Positions 5,384-5,665 of a DNA stretch of 5,665 bases are shown piece after piece. The first letter of the stretch is position 1; every line of letters begins with the position of its first letter. The stretch is from Prevotellaceae bacterium (GTDB lineage Bacteria > Bacteroidota > Bacteroidia > Bacteroidales > UBA932): positions 1-5,665 of the forward strand of contig JAIRXY010000296.1 of NCBI GenBank assembly GCA_031268055.1, in the 5' to 3' direction. Both the position numbers and the translations under genes were made by a program. The notes under the pieces are model-generated. The model saw only the letters and a program-made list of their open reading frames with translations, was not told the DNA's origin and searched no databases.

Positions 5384-5665
5384 ACTGTGAACTGCAAGCC
5401 AAACGGAAGCCATAAGAGGGGGTGCGGTAGGTCGGCGTGCGCTTGTTGCGGGCGGACATGGCGCAGGTCACCTCTTCGCGGTACCAGCTACCGCCACGAA
5501 GCACGCGGGTGGTACCTGAAGTAGGAGGTGTAGCAGGCATAGGGTCCGCATACCAATCCTCACACCACTCAAACAGGTTACCGGTCATGTCGTATGCATT
5601 TATGCCGTTAGCACCCTTTTGTCCCACAGGGTGAGGCGCGCCACCTGAGTTATCAGAATACCACG
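5382..5665 (-). CDS. SUMF1 / FGE-sulfatase-fold protein, C-terminal fragment; runs off the right edge
   Basis: The minus strand is open from the window edge to TGA at 5384-5382, giving 93 codons with no start in view (an internal GTG at 5627 is not a credible start). The visible part is a classic SUMF1-domain ending: WYSDNSGGAPHPVGQKGANG, then YDMTGNLFEWCEDWY, RVLRGGSWYREEVTC, and YGFRLACSSQ at the stop. Members include formylglycine-generating enzymes that activate sulfatases, and many secreted or lipoprotein relatives without that activity, common in Bacteroidota. In true FGE the segment after GGS has two active cysteines (human C336 and C341). Here the first position is Arg (codon 5480-5478) and only the second is Cys (codon 5465-5463). 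Standard FGE activity is therefore unlikely. The N-terminus, any signal peptide and the real role are outside the window. It converges on dnaG. Confidence 0.9.
   Translation of the reverse strand, partial: WYSDNSGGAPHPVGQKGANGINAYDMTGNLFEWCEDWYADPMPATPPTSGTTRVLRGGSWYREEVTCAMSARNKRTPTYRTPSYGFRLACSSQ

Noticed and set aside
5437..5634. Plus-strand open frame of 65 codons at the right edge
   Set aside because: It is antisense to the SUMF1-domain gene, whose motifs are unmistakable on the minus strand.

Overview
The window looks like a stretch of a Bacteroidota (probably Bacteroidales) chromosome. Three things point there. Putative promoters carry the phylum's TAnnTTTG -7 element (TATCTTTG on both strands of the first intergenic region). 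The starts of mutS and of the leftmost gene have A-rich leaders with no clear Shine-Dalgarno. The protein sequences resemble Bacteroidales versions. The genes are G/C-rich at third codon positions while the intergenic DNA is strongly A/T-rich. The genus cannot be told from this sequence alone.

Layout. Positions 1-181 (minus) hold the first 60 codons of a gene that runs off the left edge; they resemble the HsdR-N-like N-terminal domain found on Bacteroidota N-6 DNA methylases and type I restriction proteins. Positions 182-511 are a divergent promoter region: one -7 box for the leftward gene, a 17-bp tandem duplication filling that gene's leader, and a -33/-7 promoter for mutS bracketed by a perfect 7-bp inverted repeat. 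Positions 512-3133 encode a full MutS (873 aa). After 24 bp, positions 3158-5086 encode a full DnaG primase (642 aa), probably cotranscribed with mutS. Positions 5087-5381 are a gene-free convergent spacer packed with short tandem repeats, a 25-bp imperfect inverted repeat, and a perfect 25-bp palindrome nested inside a second 9-bp inverted repeat. Positions 5382-5665 (minus) hold the last 93 codons of a SUMF1/FGE-sulfatase-fold protein whose start lies beyond the right edge.

How the genes fit together. MutS (mismatch recognition) and DnaG (primer synthesis) both act at the replication fork, MutS through a visible beta-clamp-binding motif (QLSFF) and DnaG through a C-terminal region expected to bind the replicative helicase. 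The two flanking genes are unrelated accessory-type genes. No complete new system is visible. The most unusual content is noncoding: the repeat-rich convergent spacer, the duplicated leader of the restriction-modification-type gene, and the dyad over the mutS promoter.
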